Part shown: piece after piece, positions 15,589-26,900 of the stretch
Layout: every line of letters begins with the position of its first letter
How positions within the stretch are numbered: the stretch's first letter is position 1
DNA from: a virus
Strand: one strand, 5' to 3'
DNA length: 31,134 nucleotides
IMG/VR virus record: IMGVR_UViG_3300020395_000736
Location: 1-31,134 of that record
Position numbers and translations under genes: made by a program
Notes under the pieces: model-generated
The model's database searches: none
What the model was told of the DNA's origin: nothing
What the model saw: only the letters and a program-made list of their open reading frames with translations

Positions 15589-18500
15589 ATGCCTCAGAAG
15601 ACTAACTTAAATGTAAGCCCTTACTACGAGGACTTTGATGCGAACAAGAATTTTTATAAAATTCTTTTCCGTCCTGGTTACTCCATTCAAGGCAGAGAAT
15701 TAACACAGGTTCAATCTATTCTACAGAATCAGGTTGAATCTTTTGGTAAGTATGCCTTTAAACAAGGTGAACTTGTCATACCTGGTGAGGTAGGTCTCAA
15801 TACAAAATTAGATTACGTAAAATTATCGTCTGTTTCTGAGGTTGCTGTCTCGGAAGGAGACGATATTGTTTATAAGAAATATGATATTTCACAACTAATC
15901 GGTCAACAACTGATTGGTTTAACTTCTGGTGTCAAAGCTACTATTCTCGCAACAACTTTAGCAACAGATTCTACTGCTGATACATTGTATGTTAATTACA
16001 TCAATAGTGGTAGTTCAAATACAGAACCAACCTTCCGTCAAGGTGAAACTCTAGAAGTTGTTGATGGTGTTAATACACCACTTCTGGTTGTTGGTACAGA
16101 TGGTAGTGTTCTACCAACCAGTATTCAAGTAACTAATCCTGATACAAATGAGGTAACTTCATTAGAAAGTCCTGCTATGGGATTTGGTTCTGCTGTTAAG
16201 GTAGAAGAAGGTATTTACTTTGTCAATGGTTATTTTGTTCGTTGTAATCAAGAGCTATTAGTTATTGACGAGTATTATGACAAACCATCTGCAAAGATTG
16301 GTTTTACCATTAAAGAAGAAATTGTCACTCCAGAGGAGGATCCATCATTATATGATAATGCAATAGGATCATCTAACTATACTGCACCTGGTGGACATAG
16401 ATTAAAAATCTCTTTAACACTAAAAGAGTTTGCTTTAAATGCAATTACTGATAAAAACTTTATTCAACTTCTTACTGTTTCCAGAGGACAAGTACAAAGT
16501 AAGATTTCTACTACAGACTTTAGTGTTCTAGAACAAACTTTAGCACGTAGAACATTTGATGAATCTGGTAATTACGTTGTTGATAATTTTTCAGTTGATG
16601 TTAGAGAATGGGCACAGAAGGATAGCAACAAAGGTTTATATGCTGTAGATGAATTTGGTTTTTATAACGGAAAGAGTGCTTCTGACGCAGCTAAGAAAAT
16701 GGTTGCAAGTATTGGTCCTGGTAAAGCATATATTAAAGGTTATGAGATTGTTAATAAAGAAACCAAGTATTTAGAAATTAACAAAGCTAGAGAAAGTCTT
16801 TCTTCTGATAATGTAACTCTTAAAACAAGAGGTCTTCCTTCCTATAGCATTACCAATGTATATGGTAGTGTTCCTTTAAACAAAGAAGGAGCAGAACTTA
16901 CTGCATATCCAGATATATTCTTATATTCCACATTTAATGATGGATCTATTGGTTTAAACAATACAGAACTTGCAACAGATCATAGACAAACAATTGATAG
17001 AAGAGGAAAATTCTTCTCTGCAAATGATGCTATTAAAACTATTACTATACAAGTTACACATCCAACTGCTCAAATTGGAACTGTAACAGATGCATCATTC
17101 CAAACTACATACGGTGAATTATACTATATTAAAAAATACACTGATGCTACTCCTGCAGAAGGAGAGTCTTATGCAGCAGAGAGTGTAATTTCTTTTAAAA
17201 CTCTTTCATATGCTACTACAAACAAACCACTTATCAATCCAGCTGAATCTGTTCAATTCTTAGAGCTAACTGTATATGGTAATAAGGATGATCTTGATAC
17301 ATTATTAGTTGAATATGATCTTAAAAATAGTGGTTTCAAAAGAGAAATTTACCTAACAGAATCTGATGCTGCTTCAGGTGGAACTCCATTTGGACATATT
17401 AAAGATTATCAAAGTGTAATTACTCCTATTATTGGTAAGGTAAAACCTAACAACTTCTTCTTAAAGCAAAGAGGTTCTGGTTTTAATTCAGACTCAGATA
17501 TAGTTCTTTCTAGAGGTCGCCTTGCTGCAGGAACCAGTGCATATAATGCGACATTTGGATTGTCTTATTTTGATCCTCAATTCTTCACTAAACTTATCTT
17601 AGAAAAGACTCCTAGTAAAGATATTGATGATAAAGCATTTGATGAGGGTAAATATGTCTTTGGTGTAGAGAGTGGAGCATATGGTGTTGTAGAAGGAACT
17701 GCTTCAGGTGTATACAGTACAGGAAATATTTTATTTGTTACGACATTATCTGGTAAATTCTTATCTGGAGAAACAATAAGAGATGAAGGTGGTACTACTG
17801 TAAGAATAGCTAAAGACAATACTATCTCTCATTTCATTATACAGGATAGAGGACTTGGATATTCATCTACTGGTAATATTACACTTCTAATTAATGGATT
17901 AGAATATGATAACTCTAAAATTGAATTAGAAAATACAGAATCAGGTGAAATTTATAAAGCATCAATTATTAATAGATCTGTTGTTAACGTAGTATATGCA
18001 CAACCACCTGCTGTAACAGCTAAAAATCCAGATGGAGCTGGAAATCCTAGTAGTGCTGCAGCTATAGTTCCTGTTTTGTTTAGAAACACAGTTACTACTT
18101 ACACTCCACAGAATGTCAAGTCTCTTGCTTGTTCTTATGGATCTGGTAATGCTAATACTTTTTCTGCAGACGTTGTTGTAGATAGTCAAAAGTATTCAGA
18201 AATTAAAGCAGTAACAAATTATACATTTATTGGTAGCAAAGGTTCTACATTCATTGAGTCATCAAGTTTCAGTGCTGATGCATCAAATGCTGTACAACAA
18301 GGTGATCTTATACAATTATCAGATGATGATAATAATATTGTTAGAGCATTTGTACAATATGCTACACAACAAGAAGGATCATACAAATCTAGAATTTACT
18401 TAGATACAGCTCTACCAGGCACAGTTACTAATGCTAGTATTGTAAGATTACGTCCTGTAGTGGACAATTCTACAAGTGGCACATTACTATTCTCTACTGG

Positions 18501-21500
18501 TAGTAAGCAAGTATCACAAATTTCTGCTGGTGGAGATGATACTAAGATCAAGTATTTCTTCCGTAAAGATTTTGTAACTACTGCATCTGCTGGTGGTGGT
18601 ATTATTACATTTGCTGCACAGTTACCATTTGGTACACAAAGGTTTGCTACGTATAGTGAAGAAAATGTTATGATCACTGTTATCGATCCAGGTGATGCAC
18701 CTGATATCGTTAAAGGTGATATTGTCTACTTAACAGCAGACAATGTAGAGATTAGTTCTTCTACTGACACTGCTAGTGGATTAACATCTGGTAGTATCAG
18801 TCTGCAGCTACCATCAACATATTTTGGTACTATTCCTAATAATGGTAACTATCCAAAACTTAAATTGACTGCAACTCTAGAAGTTGAAAATGCAAAACCA
18901 AGACTTAAGACTGTAGTAGAAAATAAGAGAATTACAGTTTCATCTGCTGGTGACCGTGTTGTACCTCTAAGAGGAACAGATTATGATAGTGATGCAGTAG
19001 AAATACTATCATACTCTGATGCATATAAACTTAGATATGTTTATGAAGGAACTTCTTCTCAAGCACCTGAAATTGATACTGCTGGTAATCTAATTTCTGG
19101 TACTGATGTAACATCGAGATATACATTTGATGATGGTCAAAGAGATACTATCTACGATGTTTCTCGTATAGTTCTAAAACCAGGATTTGAAGAAACAACT
19201 GGTCAACTTGTAATTGCTTTTGATTATTTTGAGCATTCACAGGGTGATTTCTGTACAATTGATAGCTACTTACACGAAGCAGGTGTTCCTGAAAATGAAA
19301 TTCCTACATTCAATTCTTCTGTTCTTGGTATTACAGAACTCAAGGATGTAATTGACTTTAGACCAAAGGTAGATAGCACTGCTATTATACCAGGTTTCCT
19401 TGATACATCTGTATTAGAAAGAACTCAAGGATCTTTTGCTGGTTCTGGTGCTATTATTGCAAGTAGTCCTGCTCCTGATTTAAACTTAGAGTATACTTTC
19501 TCATTCAGTCAAAAGCAATATCTTGATCGTATCGATGGTATCTTCTTGGATCAAAAAGGAAACTTTGTTGTTAAAGAAGGTAATTCATCTCTCAACCCAA
19601 CAAAACCAGATCCAATTGAAGATGCAGTTCCATTATTCTATGCATTTATTCCTGCATTTACTAAGACAAGTAAAGATGTACGTATAACACCAGTTGATAA
19701 TCGTCGTTATACGATGAAGGATATTGGTAAATTAGAAAAACGTATTGAACGTCTTGAATACTATACAACTCTTAGTATCCTAGAACAGCAAGCTCTTAAC
19801 ATGCAAGTTAAGGATGAGATTGGTCTAGACAGATTTAAGTCTGGATTCTTTGTTGATAATTTTGAAGCACATAGAGTTGGTAGTCTTAAGTCTCTTGATT
19901 ATCGTTGTGGTATTGATTCTCAACAATCTGTATTACGTCCACAGTCTAAAGAAGATTCTGTTAATCTTGTAGAAGTTAATAATAGAGAAGATCAAAGAGC
20001 AGTTTCTGGTTATAAGAAAACTAATAATATGGTAACGTTACCATATTCTCCACTATCTTTATTAGGAAATAGTTTTGCTTCTTCAAAATTAAATCCAAAC
20101 CCATTTGTTGTTTTACAATATGTTGGTGATAGTGATCTTTCTCCTGCTATTGATCAATGGTATGATCAAAATGAAGAACCTGTAGTTGTTGACACAAACA
20201 CAGATCTTTTCAATATTTTCTTAGCTAAGGAAAATGTAAAAGAAAGTTTCTCAAGTCTTTATAATTCTTTTGTAATTAACTGGGTTGGAACATCCTCTTC
20301 CTTTACTTCAATCAATTCTTTAGGTGGAGTTAATTCTCAAAATGCAGTAACTTCTGTAACGTCAGCATCTATTGGTAGTTCTTCTAATATCAGTCCTCAA
20401 AATAATGAGGTTGGTAAAGGTGTACAGACTAAAACTGTTGGAGATAATCTTGTTTCTACATCATTAGCTTTCTATGCTAGAAGTCTTCCTGTCAAATTTA
20501 AAATTGGTAGAATGAAACCCAATACTAAGATCTATGTTTTCTTAGAAGGTAGAGATGTTTCTAGATGGGTTAATCCAGACTTGAGATTTACTGGTATTGC
20601 TGGTAATTCACTGTCTGCATTTAATGGTGAAATTAATACAGATGAATATGGTAATGCATCTGGTTTAATTATTATTCCTGCTGGCAGACCACCAACAGAA
20701 AATACTACATGGACTGGAGATATCGATACTGTATCATATGATCCAGATGGACAAGAATTAAACTTCACTACTGGTGAATTAACATTTAGATTTACTTCTA
20801 GTGCAACTAATGAATCAAAACTAGGTGTAGATTCTTATACAGAAGTCAAGTATTATGCTACTGGTATTTTACCAGAGAATCCTTCTAGTATTGTATCTAC
20901 AAAACCATCAATATTCAAATCTAACGAGGGTGTACAGTTTATTTCAAGTAATACTGATAATCCTATTAGACCAAATCCACTAGCTCAAACATTTAAGGTA
21001 GAAAATCTAGAGGGTGGATGTTTTGTAACTGGTGTTGATTTATACTTTAATAAAAAGAGTACAAATGTACCAGTAAAGACATACATTACCAATGTAGATG
21101 CAGAAAAACCTGCTAAGAACATTGTTCCTGGTTCTGAAAAGACTTTATCTCCAAATAGTTTCCTTAAGTGTGCTGCTAGTGGAAACATGGCAGTATTTAA
21201 AGGAGAAAGTGTAACTGGTGCATCTTCTGCTGCATCTGGTCCTATACTTAAAGTATTTGATAAGAATAATGTAGAACTAGTAGCTAGTGCTTCTGGTAAG
21301 TATAGTCTTACTAACGAGCAAGTTTATACTGTGGTTCTAAGTAACCATAATGGTAAATCATTCTTAGCAAATGAAGATTTAATTGTTCCATCTGTAACTC
21401 TTGCTAATGCAACAGATGGTACAGATTTTGTTCTTTCTATCGTAAAAGATAGTGGTAAGTTATCTGATATCAGAATTACTAATCCTGGTATAAATTATGA

Positions 21501-23721
21501 CAGTGCAATTTTAACTATTGAAAGTCCACAACTTCCTGGAGGTTCTACTGCTACTGCAAGAATAGAAGTATCTGGTGGTAAGATTTACAATACTGAAATT
21601 TCATTATCTGGTTTTGGATATACTGAAGCACCTTCAGTTGTTGTCAAAGGTGTTGGTAATGGTGCTAGTGGATGTGAAATTCAGACATTTATTGATATTG
21701 ACACTCCTGCAGTCAGAATGGGTGTAGCTATTGATCAAGTTGGTGTTACAGAATCTACTACTCCCACACACTTTGCATTTGATTATCCTGTATATCTACA
21801 GAATGATACAGAGTATGCACTTGTAATTGAAACTGATTCTATTGATTATGAGTTATGGTCTTCCAAGTTAGGGGAAACCGACATAGCAACAAGTACGGTC
21901 ATCACAACCCAACCAAGTTTAGGTTCGGTATACCGTTCCCAGAATACCGAAAGTTGGACTGAAGATAATTTTGAAGATCTTAAGTTCACTATGTATCGTG
22001 CTGAGTTTGATACAACTAGACCAGCAGAACTTTTAGTTAAGAATGAAAGTCTTGGTTATGATCTTCTAGACGAACATCCATTTGAAACAAATGCAAATGC
22101 AAATACTAACTCTACTTCTAAGCTATTCAAGAACAATAACTCTATTATTAAAGTAAATCATAGAGATCATGGATTTGAGACTGCTGGAAATTCTTATGTG
22201 TTCTATAGAACTGCATTAGAAACAGGTGGTATTACAGCATCAATTTTAAATAACACACTATTCCAAGTAAGTAATTCTGGTATTGATTCATATAATATTA
22301 GTTCTAGCTCTCAAGCTGCTGGTAATTCTATTGGTGGTGGAAGTGTAGTATATGCATCTACAAATAGAAAATACGAAACTCTATATCCACAAGTTTCATA
22401 TCTCTCATTTACTGGTACGAATTTATCAACAGAAGTTAAAACAACTAATGTTGTTCCAGTAGATTCTACTACACCTAATTTCACTTCATATTCACAACCA
22501 GATTATGAAAAGACTTTCTTGAATGAACCACATTACTTCACAAATCAGAAGTTTATTGCATCTGATATTAATGAAACTCTAAACGGTTTATCTCAGTCAC
22601 TTACATATAAGATGACTCTATCGTCTACTGTGTCTCATTTGAGTCCAATTATTGATCTTTCTAGTGCTACTGTAAAAACAGTATCAAATAGAATTGAAAA
22701 TGCTACTGGACAAGAAGATAGATTTGGTAGGAGAGATCAAGTAATTGAATTCTATCCTGTATATAAATTCAATCTTGCTGGTAATGGTGCTACAGATTTA
22801 CAAGCTGATCAAGTAATCAATGGTAATACTACTAAGACAGTAGGAACTATTGCTAGAGTTGTAGGTCAAGTTGTATACGTTAGAGTTAAGACTAGTCAAT
22901 TCTTCCAGAAAGGAGAAACTGTAACTTTAGGAAAACAGTTGAGTCTTACAAATGTTACTGTGGATTCAAATCCATCATTAGAGTCAACAACTATTGCAGA
23001 TGCTGCAACTATTGTTGCTCGTAACCCATCTGTTATCACAGAGACATACGACAATATTATTACTGGTAAAGCTACTATCTGGAATAGTGAAACACAAAAG
23101 TTAACTTTAAGAAATGATGTAAATCCTATTAATAATAACTTTACTGATAGAATTATTGATAGTGCTTTGTATACCAGAAATGCTGAAGTTGGTGATCAAA
23201 TTGCAGATATCTTCCGTGTAGGTGACTTTGCTAAGTATCCTAATCAACCAGATGATGAAGCTAAGTATTTGGAAGTTGGTAAAGTAACTTATACAGATGG
23301 TATTGACTTTGTTGGTGAAGATACATCCAAGAATGGATCTTCTGTTGCTAAGTACGTAACTAAAGAAGTTTCTATTACAAGTCCAGCTACTGCAATTGAT
23401 GTACATCTACTTGCAAATGTCAAAGATATTTCTAACTTAGAAGTATTCTACAAGTTTAAGAAAGCATCAAGTCAAGAAAACTTTGATGATATTGATTGGG
23501 TTTACTTCAATGAAAAAGGAGAACCAGATACATATCAAATTGCAACTAGTGAAAATACAATTTCTGGAATAGTAGAGAAGCAATCTGCATATCAAGATCT
23601 TAAATATACGGTATCAAATCTACCAGAATATTCATCTTTCTCAATCAAAATTGTAATGAAAGGAGTGGATCCAGCGTATGTACCTAAGATTCAAGACATT
23701 CGTGCTGTAGCTGCATTCTAA
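15589..23721 (+). CDS. Giant DUF4815-type tail/baseplate protein
   Basis: The 2710-residue protein starts MPQKTNLNVSPYYEDFDANK followed by FRPGYSIQGREL and LQNQVESFGKYAFKQG, the signature I recall for DUF4815 phage tail proteins. Further family-like landmarks are GPGKAYIKGYE (375-385), VIDFRPKVD (1253-1261), a coiled-coil segment around RLEYYTTLSILEQQ (1388-1401), VFLEGRDVSRWV (1650-1661), PLAQTF (1797-1802) and a C-terminal SFSIKIVMKG. These suggest a conserved scaffold through the whole length, with inserted beta modules. One such insert is a pair of GxGY-type repeats at about 1955-2030, inside the region after PLAQTF. It lies downstream of gp8, where T4 has gp9 and gp10, so a role in the peripheral baseplate or fibre attachment is likely but not shown. 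It has its own CTAAATA box and a CGGGAAAC leader just before the ATG. A short stretch near 21860-21960 has unusual codon use. Confidence 0.85.
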   Translation: MPQKTNLNVSPYYEDFDANKNFYKILFRPGYSIQGRELTQVQSILQNQVESFGKYAFKQGELVIPGEVGLNTKLDYVKLSSVSEVAVSEGDDIVYKKYDISQLIGQQLIGLTSGVKATILATTLATDSTADTLYVNYINSGSSNTEPTFRQGETLEVVDGVNTPLLVVGTDGSVLPTSIQVTNPDTNEVTSLESPAMGFGSAVKVEEGIYFVNGYFVRCNQELLVIDEYYDKPSAKIGFTIKEEIVTPEEDPSLYDNAIGSSNYTAPGGHRLKISLTLKEFALNAITDKNFIQLLTVSRGQVQSKISTTDFSVLEQTLARRTFDESGNYVVDNFSVDVREWAQKDSNKGLYAVDEFGFYNGKSASDAAKKMVASIGPGKAYIKGYEIVNKETKYLEINKARESLSSDNVTLKTRGLPSYSITNVYGSVPLNKEGAELTAYPDIFLYSTFNDGSIGLNNTELATDHRQTIDRRGKFFSANDAIKTITIQVTHPTAQIGTVTDASFQTTYGELYYIKKYTDATPAEGESYAAESVISFKTLSYATTNKPLINPAESVQFLELTVYGNKDDLDTLLVEYDLKNSGFKREIYLTESDAASGGTPFGHIKDYQSVITPIIGKVKPNNFFLKQRGSGFNSDSDIVLSRGRLAAGTSAYNATFGLSYFDPQFFTKLILEKTPSKDIDDKAFDEGKYVFGVESGAYGVVEGTASGVYSTGNILFVTTLSGKFLSGETIRDEGGTTVRIAKDNTISHFIIQDRGLGYSSTGNITLLINGLEYDNSKIELENTESGEIYKASIINRSVVNVVYAQPPAVTAKNPDGAGNPSSAAAIVPVLFRNTVTTYTPQNVKSLACSYGSGNANTFSADVVVDSQKYSEIKAVTNYTFIGSKGSTFIESSSFSADASNAVQQGDLIQLSDDDNNIVRAFVQYATQQEGSYKSRIYLDTALPGTVTNASIVRLRPVVDNSTSGTLLFSTGSKQVSQISAGGDDTKIKYFFRKDFVTTASAGGGIITFAAQLPFGTQRFATYSEENVMITVIDPGDAPDIVKGDIVYLTADNVEISSSTDTASGLTSGSISLQLPSTYFGTIPNNGNYPKLKLTATLEVENAKPRLKTVVENKRITVSSAGDRVVPLRGTDYDSDAVEILSYSDAYKLRYVYEGTSSQAPEIDTAGNLISGTDVTSRYTFDDGQRDTIYDVSRIVLKPGFEETTGQLVIAFDYFEHSQGDFCTIDSYLHEAGVPENEIPTFNSSVLGITELKDVIDFRPKVDSTAIIPGFLDTSVLERTQGSFAGSGAIIASSPAPDLNLEYTFSFSQKQYLDRIDGIFLDQKGNFVVKEGNSSLNPTKPDPIEDAVPLFYAFIPAFTKTSKDVRITPVDNRRYTMKDIGKLEKRIERLEYYTTLSILEQQALNMQVKDEIGLDRFKSGFFVDNFEAHRVGSLKSLDYRCGIDSQQSVLRPQSKEDSVNLVEVNNREDQRAVSGYKKTNNMVTLPYSPLSLLGNSFASSKLNPNPFVVLQYVGDSDLSPAIDQWYDQNEEPVVVDTNTDLFNIFLAKENVKESFSSLYNSFVINWVGTSSSFTSINSLGGVNSQNAVTSVTSASIGSSSNISPQNNEVGKGVQTKTVGDNLVSTSLAFYARSLPVKFKIGRMKPNTKIYVFLEGRDVSRWVNPDLRFTGIAGNSLSAFNGEINTDEYGNASGLIIIPAGRPPTENTTWTGDIDTVSYDPDGQELNFTTGELTFRFTSSATNESKLGVDSYTEVKYYATGILPENPSSIVSTKPSIFKSNEGVQFISSNTDNPIRPNPLAQTFKVENLEGGCFVTGVDLYFNKKSTNVPVKTYITNVDAEKPAKNIVPGSEKTLSPNSFLKCAASGNMAVFKGESVTGASSAASGPILKVFDKNNVELVASASGKYSLTNEQVYTVVLSNHNGKSFLANEDLIVPSVTLANATDGTDFVLSIVKDSGKLSDIRITNPGINYDSAILTIESPQLPGGSTATARIEVSGGKIYNTEISLSGFGYTEAPSVVVKGVGNGASGCEIQTFIDIDTPAVRMGVAIDQVGVTESTTPTHFAFDYPVYLQNDTEYALVIETDSIDYELWSSKLGETDIATSTVITTQPSLGSVYRSQNTESWTEDNFEDLKFTMYRAEFDTTRPAELLVKNESLGYDLLDEHPFETNANANTNSTSKLFKNNNSIIKVNHRDHGFETAGNSYVFYRTALETGGITASILNNTLFQVSNSGIDSYNISSSSQAAGNSIGGGSVVYASTNRKYETLYPQVSYLSFTGTNLSTEVKTTNVVPVDSTTPNFTSYSQPDYEKTFLNEPHYFTNQKFIASDINETLNGLSQSLTYKMTLSSTVSHLSPIIDLSSATVKTVSNRIENATGQEDRFGRRDQVIEFYPVYKFNLAGNGATDLQADQVINGNTTKTVGTIARVVGQVVYVRVKTSQFFQKGETVTLGKQLSLTNVTVDSNPSLESTTIADAATIVARNPSVITETYDNIITGKATIWNSETQKLTLRNDVNPINNNFTDRIIDSALYTRNAEVGDQIADIFRVGDFAKYPNQPDDEAKYLEVGKVTYTDGIDFVGEDTSKNGSSVAKYVTKEVSITSPATAIDVHLLANVKDISNLEVFYKFKKASSQENFDDIDWVYFNEKGEPDTYQIATSENTISGIVEKQSAYQDLKYTVSNLPEYSSFSIKIVMKGVDPAYVPKIQDIRAVAAF

Positions 23722-23730
23722 TTTCCGCAT

Positions 23731-23937
23731 ATGGACTTTGTGAAAGTTGATGGACATGATGGTCTCGTAAGAGATCAAAACACTGGTGCCATCTTGAATT
23801 TGGACGATTCTGCTATAGCTGCAAGAAGGAAATCTATGCAGCTAAGTTCCGCATTGGATGACATAAATACATTGAAGAATGAAGTCTCTGAACTTAAGTC
23901 AATCCTTGCGGAAATCATAAAAAATGCCAGCAATTAA
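23731..23937 (+). CDS. Small conserved-type protein with C-terminal coiled coil (function unknown)
   Basis: The 68-residue protein has two parts. The N-terminus reads FVKVDGHDGLVRDQNTGAIL, which resembles the start of small proteins I recall from other T4-like phages. The C-terminal half (about residues 40-64) has a leucine/isoleucine heptad pattern (ALDDINTLKNEVSELKSIL), a probable short coiled coil that could oligomerise or bind a larger partner. It starts 9 bases after the DUF4815 gene and overlaps the next gene by 14 bases, so translation of the two is probably coupled and its product may act with the 1800-residue protein. There is no signal peptide or membrane segment, and no visible Shine-Dalgarno site. 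A virion or assembly role is inferred from context only. Confidence 0.8.
   Translation: MDFVKVDGHDGLVRDQNTGAILNLDDSAIAARRKSMQLSSALDDINTLKNEVSELKSILAEIIKNASN
23862..23869 (+). promoter_or_regulatory. Possible intragenic late promoter (CATAAATA)
   Basis: CATAAATA matches an NATAAATA late-type box and lies inside the 68-residue gene, 54 bases before the ATG of the 1800-residue protein. It could give that gene independent late expression. Motif matches are expected by chance in AT-rich coding DNA, so this is tentative. Confidence 0.3.
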
Positions 23938-26900
23938 TGTAGCTAAGACCGATACCTTTGAGTCTCAAAGGACGAAGATCAATCAAATTAGCGCAAATCT
24001 TTTCAACGTCACATCTGGTGGTAGTGACCTATCCACTGGTAACCTACAATTAGGAGATGGTCTAGTTGGAAACCCATCACTTAAATTTACTACTGACACC
24101 CAGTTAGGTCTCTACAAAGCTGGTGTAAAAACTATAGGGTTTGTTAATAGTGGTAAGAAAGTTATTGATTTTCAGTTATCAGAACTTACTTCATATCAAG
24201 ATATTAATATCCAACAAAGGAAATTAGCACAATCTCTACTTACTATGGTTAGTGGTGGTAGTGGATATGATGCTGGTTCATATACATCAATTCCTCTAAT
24301 TGGTGGTACAGGACAAAATGCTACTGCAGATTTTGAAGTATTAGCATTTGATGGTTCTGTTACAAATAATGGTTCTGGTTATGTCACTGGTCAGTATCTA
24401 TCAGTTCCTCTTGTTGATGGTAATGGAACTGGAGCAATTGGAAGCTTTGACGTTAGTGAACTTGAAGGTGCTATCACACAACCTGGTTCTGCTTATTTTC
24501 CTGCTACTTTTGAAAATGTTCCTCTTACAGGAGGAAATGGATCTGGAGCAGAAGCTACCATTGAAATTACTGGTACATCAACTCCTGCAGGAAGTATTAC
24601 TAATACTGGTAGTGGATATACCGATGGTTCTTATTCACAGGTTCAAATATTTAACGAACCAGTTCAAACATTTGTTGTTACATCTGTAGCTAACCCTAAT
24701 GCTGGTGGTTCAGGACAACCAAACTTCATCTATAACATTGACGGTGTAGATCAACCTCAGTTAACACTAGATGTTGGTAACACATATAGATTTGATCTTT
24801 CTGATTCATCAATAGCAGGAGCTAATCCAGGAGCACCAGGAAGTGATCATAGAATAACATTCCAACTTGCTAATGGAGGACCTGTTGATGCGACATTAAT
24901 TGAACCCTTCACTGCTGGTGTTTTCGGACAAGCAGGATGCTTTACTGATCTCGTATTAAAACCTGGTGCTCCCACAGGTAGTCTCAGTCTTCGTTATGAT
25001 TGTGCAAACCATCCAGGAATGGGTCCTTCAGGTGGTAGTATTACCACACAAGACACAACAACATACACTAACTATGGTTGGCAAGGTTTCTTTGATGTTA
25101 CTATCTCAGGCGGTGCAGTTACTGATGTACAATGGACTAACACAGGTGTTGATTATGGCACTGGAGATGTAGTTAGCATTCCAAATAGTTTAGTTGGTGG
25201 TACAGGATCTGGATTCGAGTATACTATTTCTAGTGTAACTAATACAGGTATTGTTGATAGTGTAACAATTACTGATAGTGGTGTTGGTTATCAAAATGGT
25301 GATGTACTTAGCGTAGCTGATTCTTCTGTAGGAAGTGGAGGTGGATCTGGTTTTCAATGGACAGTCTCAGCTATTCCTGGTGATCTTACTAACTTTGTTC
25401 TTAATGAAAGAGGATCTGGATATCAAATTGGTGATGTACTAGGATTACCTAAACAAATTTCTAACGTATCTGTATATCTACCTGGTTCAATTGGACCATT
25501 CACTGCAACTTTAAGTACAGGTAGTACGCAGGTAGTTATTACAGATACATCCAGTCTTATAGCAGGTCTAAATGTAGATGGAAGTGCTGGAGATACTGGT
25601 GAACTTGCTCAAGGAACCACTATTGCATCTGTTGATAGTGCAACACAAATAACACTGTCTGCAAATCCAACTGTATCTGGTTCAGCGAATTTAACATTCT
25701 CTACAACAGCTGCAAACGAAGTTACTCTTGCAAACACAGCAGGACTTACTATTGGATTTAAAGTAGAGAAGGTAAGTGGTACAGGTGTACTAGCAGCAGA
25801 TACAACGATTGCTAACGTTGACAGTACCACCACCATTACATTATCAGATACCCCAACTACACTAGGACCTGCTGTTGTTAACTTTGTTCCTGCATTTGGT
25901 GATCCTGCAGATGATTTTGCTTACACAATTGATACTCTTGGTGAGGTAGGAAGTTTTACTTTAGTAGAAGTAGGTAATGGTTATTCTCCACTTGATGAGT
26001 TTACGGTAAATGCTGGTGATCTAACTCAACCTATCCCATATACAGTAACAGTTAAAGACGTTCAAAGGATTACTTTAATTCAAACTGTCGCTGGTGGAAC
26101 TATTACAACTAGTGATACAATAGAAGAATTAGCTGGAGGTGTCACAAACGTCACCTTTACAGGTGGTGACATTGCACAAACTGTAACTGGTCCTCTTGCT
26201 TGTAGCTGTGTTCAAGGAGCATTTACAGCAACACTCGCAGATACAACTGGTATTAGTGTTGGAGACGCAGTAGCAGAAGATGGAAGTGGTAACCTTGCAG
26301 TTAATGTTACTGTTGCATCTGTTGATAGTGCAACTCAAGTAACACTATCTGCTGCATTCCTTCAAACTGCTAGTATTAATCTAACATTCACATCAGACGA
26401 GACTGGAACATTTAGTGGTGTTGCTTCTACAACTGCTGGAAATGGTAGTGGTGCAACATTTGATGTTGTTAGAAGTGCAAACGGAGACATCGCAAGTGTT
26501 GATGTTGCTGCTGCTGGTCTTGGATATGCTGATTCTGATACTTTAACGATTGCTGGTAACTTAATTGGTGGAGCTACTCCTGCAAATGATATTACTGTTA
26601 CTGCTGTTACTGTTACTACTGTTACAGCAGTTCCTGTTTTAAATGTTGATTTAGATGGTAGTGGTAACATTTCTACTATTCTAATTGAAGTAGATCAAGG
26701 TAGTGCATTTACTGCTGGACAGCAGTTTATTAAAACTGGTGTTCCTGGAACACAGTATACATCTGATACAGCAGGTAATCTTGAATTTAGATTCTTAATT
26801 GACGTTGGATCTGGTCCAGTTCTTACTCCAGCATGGACAATTTATGTTGGTAATACTTATAGATTTGACTTAAGTGATAATAGCGTATCTGGTCACCAAT

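Noticed and set aside
24716-25057. Cupredoxin region as a stand-alone plastocyanin-type metabolic gene
   Set aside because: It is in frame inside a long continuous structural ORF, with no signal peptide or separate start; it is a domain of the virion protein.
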